From NCBI GenBank assembly GCA_003344405.1, contig NOWV01000094.1, positions 124,001-188,000 on the forward strand: a stretch of DNA of 64,000 nucleotides. Direction: 5' to 3'. Shown in pieces: positions 1-15,730 of the stretch. Under the pieces are notes generated by a model, which saw only the letters and a program-made list of their open reading frames with translations, had not been told where the DNA came from and did no database searches. The translations under genes and the position numbers were made by a program. Source of the DNA: Trichoplax sp. H2 (Eukaryota > Placozoa > Uniplacotomia > Trichoplacea). Every line of letters starts with the position of its first letter. The stretch's first letter is position 1.

Positions 1-2798
1 GGTCTACAGCCAGAAGATTTACTACGAGTAAATAAATCATTATAAAAAACAGTACTGTACCTCCGCCATGAGTATGTGGATTTTATAGTAGCACTTTCTT
101 AACCTAATTTGCACAAATAATATAATTATTAATTCACGCTAAATTACCAATGTACCCACAGCTTATAATTCTATAAATAAGTTTAAATTTGTTATTTCGG
201 CTTCAAAGATAAAGCGTCTACGAGATACATTAATTAATAACAGACTTACTATACGGATTACTATTGTATGCAATGTTGATAGTGAAATCATAGCATGCAG
301 TTACTTGCAGTTGTTTTAATCATGGGAGTGACGGGATGCTTAGTTGTCTGTAGAACATTATACTATCCTTAAAACATCAGCATTTCGATTTAATAATTGT
401 ATAGATATTTATTGTTTCGATTGCGAAGGCATAACGAATTTCTATGGTAGCGGCATTTTTATTAATTTGCTGACACATTTACTAATACATTTATGTGTTT
501 ATATGACCCGTATTGTTGCCAGTAGAATAATAGTTAATCATGTACTTCGTTTACATCGTGATAAACCTCTTTCCTGTAGCCAATAGAGTAGTATACTATC
601 ACTAAAATATCAATATTTCAATTCAATATTATTAGCTGCTCTCTTATTGCAATGGCAAAATAATCTTCATGTAAGCTAATTACATTGACGGCGGAATGAC
701 AAGTTACTGTAACTCCAATCATAGTCTGTTCATTTTTAGCGCTATAGGTTACAAGTTTTGATAATTTTGCAAACGGATTTACTGTCTTATGATTTATGAG
801 TACTATCCAACGCCTACTATTGACACTTGGGTGTTATTCCCTGTAGCTATTCCATACAGTACCCCAAAAAGGAAACATTTAACACGTTTAAAAATGGAAC
901 TTTAAAATTTTTACATAAATTCCGAGCAAGATGAAACCCATAATTAGGCAATGATAGCAGCTGTCGTGGTAAAATTTTTCATACTGTAGTGTTCATCAAC
1001 ATTGAACTATTATGCGCCTATATACTGTACTCATCTAATCCATTTAACCTACTAATATAACAGTAAGATATATATATCTATATAGAACAGGATAGATCGA
1101 GCAGTGCATATAAAGAGTTAGTAAAGCAATTACTGTTGTTGACAATTCCCAGATATATGTGCAATTCCGCTCTTCATAAGAAATAAAGAATAATTTTAAT
1201 TGTACTAGCAAACATTACTACAGTAATTATATTATTAGTTCAATAATGAAGGTAAAATTTGACAGAATCAGATATAATATTATCCTAATTTACTGTTTTA
1301 TGCTAGCCTAGGATCTTCTGATCTTCCAATCATTGCCTGGTTTGGAATATTTACAAGATACTGTATGCTCAATTTTACGCGTACGCTAATGAGGACTATT
1401 GTGTTAAAGAATTGTAAATTGTTACTCGTACTTAGTACTCATTTTACGCGTATGTTGATCTTTCACCTCCTTCCTTCTATTTAATACAGGACTTATGAAC
1501 TTATACAGATCAACAGCAGCATGAAAGGATTGCAATTAGATATCGTTAACGCTCATAGAAACTATTCCAAATGACATCGGCTTTGGTTATGCAGTACGTC
1601 GACTTTCGTTATGCTATAGTGTACTAATACTTATTAATCCATCCGACCGTCGAGATAGTTAAAACAATATTTCATACTTCAATAATTAATTATAATGCAA
1701 TAGGACTGTGACCTGCCAGCATTTAAAGATTTAGCAGTTACAGTTTTTAGATAAGAGTATTGTAAATGGTACACTTTTCGTTATTATTTCCTAAGATTCG
1801 CAACATCAATGCAGATGGGGAGGATAAAATCATCTTTTTCGTATCGGGTTATTTATGGTACTTAAAACACCCTGACCCTAATCGCAAAACGGTCGTGCAA
1901 ATGTGCTTTAAAATATTAGCAGAGTATCAGTAGTCATACACTTCATAGGCTAGACATTTTATTTCAGGTAAGTGCGTAAGGCTGACATTCATCAGCGCAA
2001 CTTTGGCTACAATACCATTCAGTATTTCGGCTTAATCTTTAAAAATACAGATTTTGCGCGCCACTATACAAATAAGTGCCTGCAGGTATTTGTTATATTC
2101 CGTCAACTTCATTTAAAATAAAATGTAAATTGTAGCTATAGATTTAAGTTCAGTAGGTAGTTCCGGAGCTGCTATTATTGACAAAATAGTTGTTTATAAA
2201 ACTATGGATAACATATTTATGATCTACAACTCGATAACAGATTTTTGTATTTTTCGTAAGCTATGAATTGCTTTATGCTGAGAAAATATAATATACAATT
2301 TCGTGAAATACTTGTATTATTATTCTACAACGGTAAGAAAAAGTTTAGTAATACCGAAATACCAAGTGCATCATGTTATTGCTAGAAATTGTAATTATAG
2401 TACAAATGTTATGGTGGCCGAGCAATGGTATTTTAGATACATTTTAAAGTTAGCTTCCAAGTTGAACTTATTGCAAAGATATAGAAGTTATAAATACCGT
2501 ACGGCAATAGAAATACATACTTATACATAGTTTAAAATAGTCAGCTACATTTGTTGCTTTTTAATTTAATTTTTTGAATTGGGAAGCTGAATAATTTATA
2601 TTAACAATAATTAATTTTATTTATTTTTGAAGTGAAAGCTAGTAGAGCATAAGCTCTATTATAATGTATGATACATGTATAAATATAAGCAACCTTTGCA
2701 TACATTTACTACATTGTATAAAAGCATTTTCAAAGGCAATACATTGGTGACCTTTATACGCTGTAAAATGTAAAAGTAGCATATAGTTAGGCTTGCAC
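1..2798. other. Intergenic, no supported gene
   Basis: No reading frame here has recognisable protein character. The first 54 bases are open on the plus strand and end in TAA (last residues LLRVNKSL), so they could be the tail of a gene that starts outside the window, but 17 codons cannot settle this. The remainder is AT-rich with scattered short inverted and simple repeats such as the TATATATCTATATA stretch near 1070. Confidence 0.5.
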
Positions 2799-5402
2799 TT
2801 AATTTACATCAGCTAATTGCGCTTCCAATATTGCTCCTATCGCTTCACATTCCGAATCGATTGAAGACTCGGTAGCCGACGAATCAGTACTCTTACTCGA
2901 CAAGGAACAGGAACTTGAACTGCTAGAAATTGAAAAACTATCCAACGAACTTTCACGACTACTGCTTCTCCGTGTTAATTCTTTTGCTAAGCCAAAGTCG
3001 GGTGCCATCATTAGTCCGACTGACGTCTCATTTCGTTCGTCTAATGAAGTTCGCTTTCGCTTGCTAAACCGTTCTGTTTGCAATTCTAAACTTTTTCGAC
3101 GCTTCTCTTTCGGCATCAATTGCATCCTCGTAGACGAACACATACATACTGGAGCTAATAAATACGGCTCCTCTTCAATTTTTTTCCAAAATTCATTACA
3201 TTTATATAACCAGTCGATATCAACAACAAAGACACCGGCAGTTTTCATCGCTAAATGTACCTTTTGGGTATATCCGCTCTGGAAAGCTACACGCTTTGTC
3301 ACGACATGAGTAGTTTTTCTACTCGGCGAAGTGTGAAATTTATGCGTTACTTTTGCGCCAAGAGATTCGGCCAAAATCCATTCGTAAGTCTTTTCTGGAG
3401 AAGGATGCCCACTAGGAATTATAGCACTGAAAACAATTTTAACATCTTTTAATACATTACGTCGTATTTCTGGAATAATAGACTTTAGATCTGGTAATTG
3501 ATCAAGTTGTTCCTTTAATTGATCGTACTGCTGATAAAACCTATTATGGATACGTTGTAATAGTGGTAGTAAGTTAAGCAAGTAATTGTCTTTGATATCA
3601 TAGTAGGCAATATTGGTGTCTGAATCAACTGCAGTTTTCCATAATGATGGTCTTTGACGTGTGGCAATCTCTTCATCATCATTGTTGTTATTGGTATCAA
3701 TACGACTATCACCACTGGAATCATTAGTCGATGTAGCATGTTTCTCATCAGTAATTTTTGGTTTTTCAATACATTCTGTGGTATTTTGTCCATTTAATTC
3801 ATTACTATCAGCGTTAATTTGATTCATTGGACTACTTTCTTCTAATTGATTGACATCTGTATTGCAGTTGTTATCGACTGGTTTGTTCTCTTTTACATCG
3901 GGAGAATCTCTAGTCTTAAGACCTTTGCTATTTAATTTCTTAGGATCGTTTATGTCGCCAACATTTGCAAAATAAGAATAAGGTGGTACTGGTATACAAC
4001 TTGGATGGAATGCCCACATTTCGGGTCGGTCGTCGATAATACAGACCAAATTATCACCAAGTGGGAAAAGCTGATTTAAATTTGTAGATTTTAATAATTG
4101 TGATTTTAATTCATCCCTTGACAATATTCTGTTGTAGAACAAGCTACCTGTAGGATCTAAAATTCCGACAATATCTTGAGCGTAGCTTCGTGATCCCATA
4201 GTGACAACATGTAATTCGAATAGTGTCGATGCTACCTTTAGAAATTCTTCTACATGTGGCCGTAATTTAGTTAAGTACTGATGGTAAACATTATATCCAG
4301 GAAACATGTGGCAAGTATAATAAATTTGTTTTTCTTCAGTTAAATTGGATAATTTAATATCGGGTGATGCCATTCGAGTATGTATTAGGGTAAGATCCAA
4401 GTCGACAATCAATACCAGTTTTTTACTCGACAACAATCGATTCATATCATTTTTGGCTAATTCACTAGCCAGATCCTGACTGACGACCAGATCGGGAACA
4501 TTTGGGACCATGGTTACCATCGATTTTTGTATTTCAACGTCTTCTACAATTACGGTATAAGAAAATTCAATTCTTTTTAAAGTTTCACGGAGCATTTTTT
4601 TTAATTTAATAGCAATTTTATAATATGATAGGACAAATTTCATCGTTACAAATGCACTGTATGGATAGTGGACAATATTAAGTAACATGGCAGCGGTCAA
4701 CGTATTGGGTTACCGTTTGTAACGAAATAGTGTGTAGTTACTAGAGTATAAAATCTACGAGTACTCGTCTATGGAAATACATGCAAACAAATGCAAATTT
4801 CATCATTTGATTCAAACTACATGACGCTTACTTTTCGACTTGGATAAATCTTTACCGCAAGTAGCACACATATCTCGAATGATTGTAGAATGTTTACATT
4901 CTTCGACTACTAGTTGAATAACAGGCGTTTTGGCAGGCAATTCTTCACCGAGATGACGTAGGATTTTCTCAATTCGACAACAAGATGGTGATCGCATACG
5001 CTTGTATTTGGCACTAATGGATTTATCACTAGGCTGTATCAAGGCTAATAGTTGACCACTACTGACCACTTCGCCTTCTTTAACATATAAATTAGTCAGT
5101 TTACCCGTTACTTTTGATGAAATGATCAATCGTTCAAGTTGATGAATTTCAAGTAACATCTGACCAACATTAAAATCTTCTTCTTGGCCAACCATAATCT
5201 TCTTAATAATAGAATCCTCTTCTTTATCGCATACAATCTGTTTCATTTGCGCAATATCATTCAATTTTATTTCATAATAACCAAGAATGTCTCCTTTTCC
5301 AATTTTATCGCCTGTGTTGATCAACCAGTTGATCAATTTCCCGTTGGCATTAGCCACTATCCCTTCACCTTCATTCCTTGCCGCCATGGACCCACCAAGC
5401 AA
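2799..5402 (-). CDS. CTDP1: RNA polymerase II CTD phosphatase FCP1/CTDP1
   Basis: Dephosphorylates the heptad-repeat C-terminal domain of RNA polymerase II in the nucleus, recycling the enzyme after transcription. Two coding exons (5402-4832 and 4543-2799) join in phase to 771 residues, against 961 in human. In order: a biotinyl/lipoyl-like N-terminal domain (about residues 10-125), the FCP homology phosphatase core with the catalytic DxDxT motif seen as VDLDLTLIHT and a downstream IIDDRPEMW motif, a long Asn/Asp-rich linker, a BRCT domain (KIVFSAIIPSGH onward, with the WLYKCNEFWKK end), and a Ser-rich tail ending in an acidic helix AIGAILEAQLADVN. That tail resembles the FCP1 C-terminus known to bind the TFIIF large subunit. 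The donor is AAAA|GTAAGC; the acceptor could be TTGTAG or the GAAG three bases further on, both in frame. A second ATG at 5387 could also start translation. Function is inferred from domain match; identity is secure. Confidence 0.97.
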
Positions 5403-5589
5403 CGCAGGCGCAACAATTTCGATTGGGCTTTAATTAATCCAACATTGAACTTGAAAAAAAAAGAAGAAAAATTGTCAGAAAAATGTGCATGATTTTACAG
5501 TGCAATGCACGGTAGAGTAGGGACTGTATCATTGTACTCTGAGGGTAAATCGACTGTAAATTGCAGTACACTTTTCGATTTTCACAAAA

Positions 5590-6288
5590 CTCCACTACAG
5601 TATACTGTACTCTACTGTGCTGTACAGAACACAAAGTAGAGGGTGTACTGTGCTGCACATCGTAGTGATGGATAGTAAATAAAAAAAAAATAAAAAAAAT
5701 AGAAAAAAAAAAAAAAATTTGAATCCATTTCATGACTTTCTACTACTGTTTCTATTACTATTTCTATTACTATTTCTACTACTGTAGACTATGGTTTGCG
5801 ATTGATCAATGACAGTCATGCGGACGGAAATAATAGGAATAAGTACATAAAAGCTCCACTACAGTATACAGTACTGTACTCTACTGTGTTGTACAGAACA
5901 CAAAGTAGAGTATGTGCTGTGCTGCCCATCGTTGTGGTGGATAGTAAATGCCCCAAAAAATAGAAAAAAATTTGAATCCATTTCAGGACTTTAGGTTTGC
6001 AACACGGGGTAAAAAGAACAACATTGATGTCAAAAAATGCACAGTACTGTGTACACTATGTGTAGTGGTGATTTCAACGACATTGTGATACTGTAAGGCG
6101 TAAATGTACATCATTGCCGTGAATGAATCAACACTTGCAAATTGTAGTAAAAGAATATCTCTTCGTATCGGACACGATGACGGTATTTCGGTAAGGACAA
6201 CCAAGAATTTCTACTACTGTAGACCATGGTTTGCGACTGATCAATGGCAGTCATGAGGACGGAAATAATGGAAATTAAGTCCATAAGT
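5590..6288. repeat. Imperfect tandem duplication, two copies
   Basis: Copy one is 5590-5853 and copy two 5854-6288. Both begin CTCCACTACAGTATAC, continue through a GTACTGTAC-rich block, an A-rich stretch and TTTGAATCCATTTCA, and end with a TTTCTACTACTGTAGAC block followed by GATCAATG-CAGTCATG and GGACGGAAATAAT. Copy one carries a short array of TTTCTATTACTA units in the middle; copy two instead holds about 215 bases of unrelated sequence (about 5993-6208). Confidence 0.8.
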
Positions 6289-6758
6289 CAATTTTACCTA
6301 TTTGGATCACCAATGTCTCAAAATCTTTTCTGAATCCTGCCTGAATTCCTGTCTTGTTGGATCCTTGTTGGTACTGTAGTAAATCGCTAGTTTGACCGCA
6401 CTTGTTTAGTTGAATCCCTTGGTGTCCGTTTGACACTAACTTTATAACGATAGAAAAGTGCTGTTTATAGTCATGAAATGGATAGTACACTGTAGTGTAC
6501 CCACCTCAAGCGTCCAGTAGCCGATGAAAACTCAATTAGCGAGCACAATCGGGTACAAACAAGTTCTGCAGACGGTAGCAGTGTAGGACAATCTGAAATT
6601 TGGCATTGATTAATTCATTTATTTGGTCAACAAGGTCCAATTAATCCTCCCTGTGGTGATGTGTCTTGTAGGACAGTATGGCTAGCCGCGATACCTTTCA
6701 TACATGTCCCAAAATAGGATAATAGTGGATAGACAGACATACAGTATGAGTGCATTGC

Positions 6759-6792
6759 GTACAGAACTGTACAGTGTACAGTGTACAGTACG
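6759..6792. repeat. Palindromic GTAC/TGTACA array
   Basis: Overlapping self-complementary units of the form ACTGTACAGTGTACAGTGTACAGTAC. The same motif recurs in other intergenic stretches of the window. No coding role. Confidence 0.75.
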
Positions 6793-7600
6793 GAAAGAAG
6801 GTACTGAAGATGATCCATGTCAAGTGTTGACTCGTGTTGACGATTGACTACCGTACTGTACAATGTGGAGCTGAGAATTTTACACCTTGAGTACTAATAT
6901 TGCTCCCACACGGACGCTAATCCACCCCACAGTAGGATTGCTACAGTCAATCTGCAAAATGAATTAACTTCGAGAGAGTCCCATGTCCATCGTACTGTCA
7001 GTCTGTCACCAAGGGTAGAACATTTAAGAACAAGGGTAGAATAATCGACTTCATAACCAATCCTGATGACAAAATTAGGAACGTAACATTTTGAACGCAG
7101 CTTTGAAAAAGCCTACAAATGATCCCTAGAGAATCATGCTAATCGTTCTTGGTGTACCAAGTTAATCGACCGATATCTGGAATATGGATGACACGTGATT
7201 GGAGTTATCGTAACCAATCGGTTTCAAGTCCAATACAGTGTTTTATGAGCATGCGTGAATGAGTACACCAGTTTTGTATAGTGATACTGTATAGGAAGAC
7301 CGAAAGTCATCACCAGTTATATAGTATAATAAACCTTCTGCAGGTCGCTAGAGATTGAATCAAAGCTAACCCTTCGCAATCCGGCAATCGGAACTGTATT
7401 ACTACGATCCGATTTACTCATCTTGTTGGCATGCGCCAAGAAACGCTACAATATCCTGTGGAAAAAAAGTTTGAAAGATTCATTCATTGATTCCCATGAT
7501 GGCATTCTCAGAGAAGAAAGCCCCACAGACATTACCTAGTCTTTTACTCTAACTCATACAAGTTATTTTTCCTTCTTGGACCTCAGCTGGAGATTGTTGA

Positions 7601-7653
7601 CAGTACACTGTACAATACAGTACTCTTCCGACTATACTGTACACTACTGTACC
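7601..7653. repeat. Palindromic GTAC/TGTACA array
   Basis: Several near-palindromic units (CAGTACACTGTACAATACAG, then TATACTGTACACTACTGTAC) about 0.85 kb upstream of the CDC6 start codon. Confidence 0.7.
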
Positions 7654-7729
7654 AGCGTTCTGCACCGTCCCTTTCAGACTCATGCTACCCTAGACACGTG
7701 CAAGCTTCAGTCACATGACGCATCGGCGA

Positions 7730-7738
7730 TTTCGCGCC
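7730..7738 (+). promoter_or_regulatory. E2F-consensus site upstream of CDC6
   Basis: The nine bases TTTCGCGCC match the E2F consensus TTTSSCGC exactly. A CACGTG E-box lies at 7695-7700. CDC6 is an established E2F target in other animals, so the placement makes sense, but the site is about 740 bases before the start codon and the transcription start is unknown. A related TTTTGCGCGCC lies at about 2050, away from any gene start, so chance occurrence is possible. Confidence 0.35.
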
Positions 7739-8042
7739 ATTTTCAACCATTGGTAGAGCAGCTGATCATGACGAAACGCGTTCCTACTCCTGCTGAACCA
7801 ATGACTGCAGCGCCAGTGTGTTTCTGCTTCCGTTGGCCGGTGTTACAGTATAGCCAAGAGTCTAGTCTGGCTCTATTTACTTTTATAGAGACTTGAAAGA
7901 GGGCTAGGCATCAAAACCATCGATAGATTAATTCATCCATTAATTTAAAGCAGAGATTTGCGCCGTCTTGACTGATTCTAGAGTTCAGATTAGCACGTTC
8001 ATCGATGTCCATATAAATAGATCGAAAGCTGATTTCCTACTC

Positions 8043-8331
8043 TCAAGTTTCCCATAACGTAATCTTAACGTACAAACCATTTCCAACATCATTTCTCAAG
8101 TCTACCAAAGTCTTTTCTGCCACACTTGGTTGCTGAACGTATTGGCTTGAATCAGACGATTTGACAATTGTCTTGCGCATCGAAAAATCATCTAAAGTAT
8201 TGATTACTGAGGTTAGAAATTGTTCGCCTTCATGACTGTCCAAGTAGTGCTCCAATAACTATTCTAGAATAGTCTCAGTCGATCTCTCATTTCCGGCAGA
8301 TCGACTTCCATTCAATTGCTTCGAGAAGCAT
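8043..8331 (-). pseudogene. Protein-like reading frame broken by one stop
   Basis: Read on the minus strand from a possible acceptor (TTTACAG ending at 8332), the frame is open for about 95 codons except for a single TAG at 8259-8261. The longest uninterrupted stretch contains LLEHYLDSHEGEQFLTSV and later VAEKTLVDLRNDVGNGLY. I do not recognise the family. No ATG lies at its beginning, so if real it is an internal exon or a decayed gene. It could also be chance. Confidence 0.25.
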
Positions 8332-8474
8332 CTGTAAATTAAATGCATTAGATGACGACCTCAGTCATCTGCTGGTCTACATCGCTTTGCATTCTGTCGT
8401 TCTCCTTCCAGTATTGCAATGGTAACCTATAATAGTTGTACGTCTTATTCTCTTAACAGGCTTCCAGCTTTCCC

Positions 8475-11400
8475 ATGCAGACCACTAACATCTTATCTTA
8501 CGGTTTTCGCTGCCGAAAAGCACGAACCACTATCGAAAAATGGGATCCTTTAACTCATCGTAATAATACCAGCCGTGCCAAGCGTAAATTAGGTACTGCA
8601 AATTTGGAAATTAAAGGATGCTATTCTGACGTATTTTGAATGCATATAGTACTGATACAATCCAATGGGTAATACGAAGGAGTAGAGCACTGTTCAATCA
8701 GCAGAACTGATGCTCGTAAAATGACTTATGAATAGCAACTGAACACCGTAGAACAACCAAATAGACAGCATTAGCTCCATTTAAATACCTTAATAGGCAG
8801 TGAATGTTTTACAGATAAAACTCTCTCGTCATATCAATAGCTTACTTTTATAAACTTGATTGCATTGTAGAATAAAAAAATAATACTCTATGATTATGCG
8901 GACTGAGACATTCCTCACATAGCCAATGCAATATACCATGATACCTTATATGTTCACGAGGAGAATGCCATTAATCATCATCAATGATCATTTTTAGAAA
9001 TCGACCGTGACGATCAGAGTTGCAAGAAGAGGCTCAAGGAAACGCTCATAAATACATCAGAGGCCGATGGTATGTCATTATAACTCGGGTATTCGATCAG
9101 TTAATTCGTTGTTATTATTACAGTGAGGAAGGATAACATCATACTTAACTATTAATAGTATACGAATGGTTGGCACAAATAGTATTGATAGCAAATTTAG
9201 TCTGCCACATTGCTACAAGCACAGCAATCGCAAAGATGGATAAATCCATGCGAATCATACACTAAACTAAGTAACAGTAATTTTCTATTATAGTAACAAA
9301 AATTCTTATTTTAAACTTATTCTAGAAAATCCCTACCTAGGCCGAAAATTTAAAAATATTCTCAGTACATCTATTGATGACTCTGTAATCTGCAGAAATC
9401 ACTATCTTGAAGAGATTGGAAATTTTATAAAACAACATGTTGACCATGGTACTGCCGCCAGTATGTATATTAGTGGTGCTCCTGGTACTGGTAAAACTCT
9501 CTGCTTAAAGAAAGTAGCTGCTGACAATCAGGTTGTTACAGTTGACTTACATCAACTATTTGCAAGCGTATTTAGATTATTCTTAGGAGACGATATGTAT
9601 CTGCAATGTTGAAACTATACCCCCTGAATATGACTGATTGGAAAGATTTGTCTCTTATATTTTTATTCCTTGCCTTATAGGATCTTGCGCAAAAGGCCAA
9701 AGTTATATACCTCAATTGTATGACATTTAAAAAAGCTGATAATGTACATAATCAAATATTAAGTAAATTACTCGGTAGTGAAACCGTTCTTTCTGCCCGA
9801 GCTGCTGTTGAAAAATTACGCAGAGCAATATCGTCCAGTGGTTCAATGATGTAATGCATTAAGTATAACTACTATGGAAGACACTTTCTAATTGAATATA
9901 TAACAACATACACCGAGCATACATAAGATCAACCCTAAGTCGCCTAACTTTTATTTCATTGCAGAGTATTAATTATAGACGAAATTGATCAGCTAGAGTG
10001 CAAAGGTCAGGAAGTACTTTATACTTTATTCGAACTGCCTTCAATTCCTCGATCAAAGTTAATACTTATCGGTAAGGTTAAAAAAATGTTGTTAACTTAA
10101 TTTATCCATTCTGGAATACTACATCATACACTGACGAGATTTGCGATATTTTTCAATAATATATATATACATCGATACTTTACAGGAGTTGCCAACTCTT
10201 TAGATTTGACCGATAGATCCTTACCAAGATTAAATAAATTAGAGAAATGTAAGCTGCAAATAATGCATTTAAATCTTGTAAATTCGATGTTCAGTGTTTA
10301 AATTTTGCTTACTCTATGGACAGATGATTAATTTGACTAAATATCTCTAGATAAGCCCAAATTACTTCATTTTCCTCCCTATACCAAGGATGAAATAGTT
10401 TGTATTTTAGATAGCAGGATGTCTATGGTAAATGAAATTTCGATTGTAAAATACGATGATGTATAGTAGATTCCTATTCAATATAATTTGTTTGCACATA
10501 TTCTCTGTTTACTCTCCCCTTATTTAGTTGACATTGTTTGTCAATTTTTTTATCAGATCAAAAGCTCTGACTCTGTAACCAGTATTGATAAAAGTGCCTT
10601 TGAGTATTGTGCAAGAAAAGTATCTGCTGTTTCTGGAGATATTAGAAAAGCTTTAGATATATGCAGGTATTCTTAGCTACCGTATCAAAGCTTATCGCTT
10701 GTTTTTATAGCTAGATATCTATAAGATTTCATTTAATTTGGTGTTTGTGAGGATATTTTCTATTTTAATTTATTAACTGCAATCATTAATTTCGTAAAGC
10801 GTCCAGACGCCATTGCTGTACGAGTATATTTAAAACTACATTATATCGAGACCAGCAATTAATACAAAATCGTTTTTAATTCCTTTTCAGGCGTGCTATT
10901 GAAATTGTAGAAAAAAGAGCGAATAGAAATAACTCAAGTAGGATATTCAGTATTTTACTTGAATGCTGCTAGATCAATCGAAAATTGATTGTTTGATAAT
11001 TAAATTACATATACTAGATAATGGTAACAATCCTGATGCAACTGTCCGTATTTCTGATGTGGCTGGCGTTATATCTGAAGTATATGGATCGAGAATTTTA
11101 CCTACAATGAAAACTTCCTCCGAACCCACCATTCCTTTACAACAAAAGTTATTGGTTGGAGCATTGTTATTAGCTATTAAAAAGATTCGAGGAGTTAAAG
11201 AAATCACAATTGCTAAGGTGCAAGAATATTTTTACGAATATTTTGAACTAAACCACATGTAATAATTGACATCAATTCTTTACAGTTATTTGAATGTTAT
11301 AGAAATTTATGTAAGAAGAGGCAAATTCAGACTGTGTATGAATCAGAAATAACAAATTTATGCAGCTTGTTGGAAGCTAGAGGAATATTAAGACTGAAAA

Positions 11401-11604
11401 ATAACAAAGAAGTAAGATTTTCCAAGGTATGATATGCAAATCTTGATGTTTTTATCCAATGTTCTTGCCCTATTTTTCGTTATCACCTTTTAAGTAACTA
11501 TGATTAATTTATTTTAGGTATGTTTAGCCATTAACGAAGCCGAAGTGGCGATAGCCTTGAAGGATCAGACTCTGATATCTTCCATTTTAAATGATGATTT
11601 ATGA
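8475..11604 (+). CDS. CDC6: Cell division control protein 6 (CDC6)
   Basis: AAA+ ATPase that, with ORC and CDT1, loads the MCM helicase at replication origins in G1. Twelve exons join in phase to 465 residues (human 560): 8475-8592, 8998-9069, 9326-9531, 9681-9850, 9965-10071, 10186-10248, 10351-10427, 10557-10666, 10891-10937, 11018-11217, 11286-11426, 11518-11604. Visible motifs: Walker A GAPGTGKT, Walker B LIIDEIDQL, sensor region ANSLDLTDRSLPRL, sensor 2 region ARKVSAVSGDIRKALDICRR, and a C-terminal winged helix with LLEARGILRLKNNKE. These favour CDC6 over ORC1, particularly the winged-helix end. The short basic N-terminus includes KRKL, a possible cyclin-binding RxL motif, as expected for a CDK-regulated protein. 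Exon 1 is less conserved and rests on frame and splice-site agreement. The gene converges on UBA5 with 218 bases between stop codons. Confidence 0.96.
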
Positions 11605-11822
11605 TTCTCAAGAAATCACGCTTTGATTATTAATAATAATAGCTATCAAATACTTTCAATGCATATTGAACGCACTCGAAAAGAATAATATTTATACTCG
11701 TCTATTGACAAAAAAAGTCATATTTTTGTAATTGAATGATTTTATTTCGACTCCGTTTCGTCAGATGACTGACGACAGTATTTGTAGTAAGTTAAAATTC
11801 AATAGAATAATCTTAATTAAAT

Positions 11823-14704
<2,882 letters not shown>

Positions 14705-15027
14705 AATGACGACAGCAATAGCGGGGGACTAATGACGACTGCTATGAATCGTTTCATCGTAACATAGTTTAAAGACCGCTTGACAGAGACATGCGCAATG
14801 GGGATTATGCTAATAAGTATCATGGTTGCCAAGCAAGCCAAAGGAGTACTCAAAGACAATTGCCGTTTTTCGCTCTATTTCTTTCTTTTAAGAGGAGAAT
14901 TTTCCTTGAGTAGTCCCTAGCAAGCCTTATCTTTCATCCAAGTTTGAACAAGGCTAATACCCGGAAACACGATTAGAAAGGAAAAGACTATAGAATGGAA
15001 ATAGACCAAGACTACAAATAGTGTGTT

Positions 15028-15232
15028 AAATGTGTTTAGGGTCACGTATTGTACTCACCTATACCATAGAAATGTATATATATATATATATATTACATAA
15101 TATATATAATCATATATATAGTATAATATATAAAGTATATCATATATATGATAATACTATGGTAATGGGCAAAGATTACGGTGTGTTTGGTATGTTTAGG
15201 ATCACATACTGCACTCATATATACTATAAAAA
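15028..15232. repeat. Diverged direct repeat with TA microsatellite
   Basis: Two copies of a roughly 45-base block (TGTTTAGGGTCACGTATTG with ACTCACCTATACCATA, and TGTTTAGGATCACATACTG with ACTCATATATACTATA) flank a TA-rich microsatellite at about 15075-15145. Confidence 0.6.
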
Positions 15233-15494
15233 TTTACTAACAGTCTAATCTACATTTAATAATAATACTTATTTCGCTGCTCAAATACACGAATGTAACA
15301 TTTAGACAACATAAGTTTTCATATACGACTCTATTAAATTAACTTCACAATAAAAATAGACCACAACATCGCAAATATATCCTGTCAAATATGAAGTACA
15401 GAGAAAAGAGATATATAAAATAGCTTTAATTAGAATTATACCATAGATATTAGAATCAGTTTACCGATTTAGAGGTTTGAACTATAAAAGAGTA

Positions 15495-15730
15495 ATATAC
15501 GGTAAAATTCTAATAAAAGTGATAACAAGTTTAAATGATAACCTACTCAGTAGAGAATATTTTACTAATTGCTAGGTCTAATGCTATAACATAGTTTAGA
15601 AATAATGACTGTAGATACTATAATGTTGCTTAATATGCAGTAGAATGCTAGCAAAAGTGATTATAAGTTTAAATTATAACCTAGATAGTGGGGAATATTT
15701 TACTGATTTTTAGGTCCAATGCTATAAAAT
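15495..15730. repeat. Diverged tandem duplication, about 150-base period
   Basis: The block AAAAGTGATAACAAGTTTAA ... GAATATTTTACTAATT ... TAGGTCTAATGCTATAA recurs as AAAAGTGATTATAAGTTTAA ... GAATATTTTACTGATT ... TAGGTCCAATGCTATAA. Weaker further copies may extend to about 15920. Confidence 0.6.

Larger units (their letters stand above)
5403..8474. other. Repeat-rich spacer between CTDP1 and CDC6
   Basis: About 3 kb between the divergently transcribed CTDP1 and CDC6. It holds poly-A tracts (5680-5720), a tandem duplication (5590-6288), several palindromic TGTACA/GTACTGTAC arrays, a perfect E2F-type site and, at 8043-8331 on the minus strand, a protein-like reading frame broken by one stop. 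No intact gene is supported. Confidence 0.6.

Noticed and set aside
7576-7896. 106-codon plus-strand frame
   Set aside because: It is translated through TGTACA repeat units (giving VHCTIQYSSDYTVHY), has no ATG at its listed start and no protein-like conservation.
15075-15145. Possible structured RNA in the TA-rich repeat
   Set aside because: The pairing potential is fully explained by a simple TA microsatellite.
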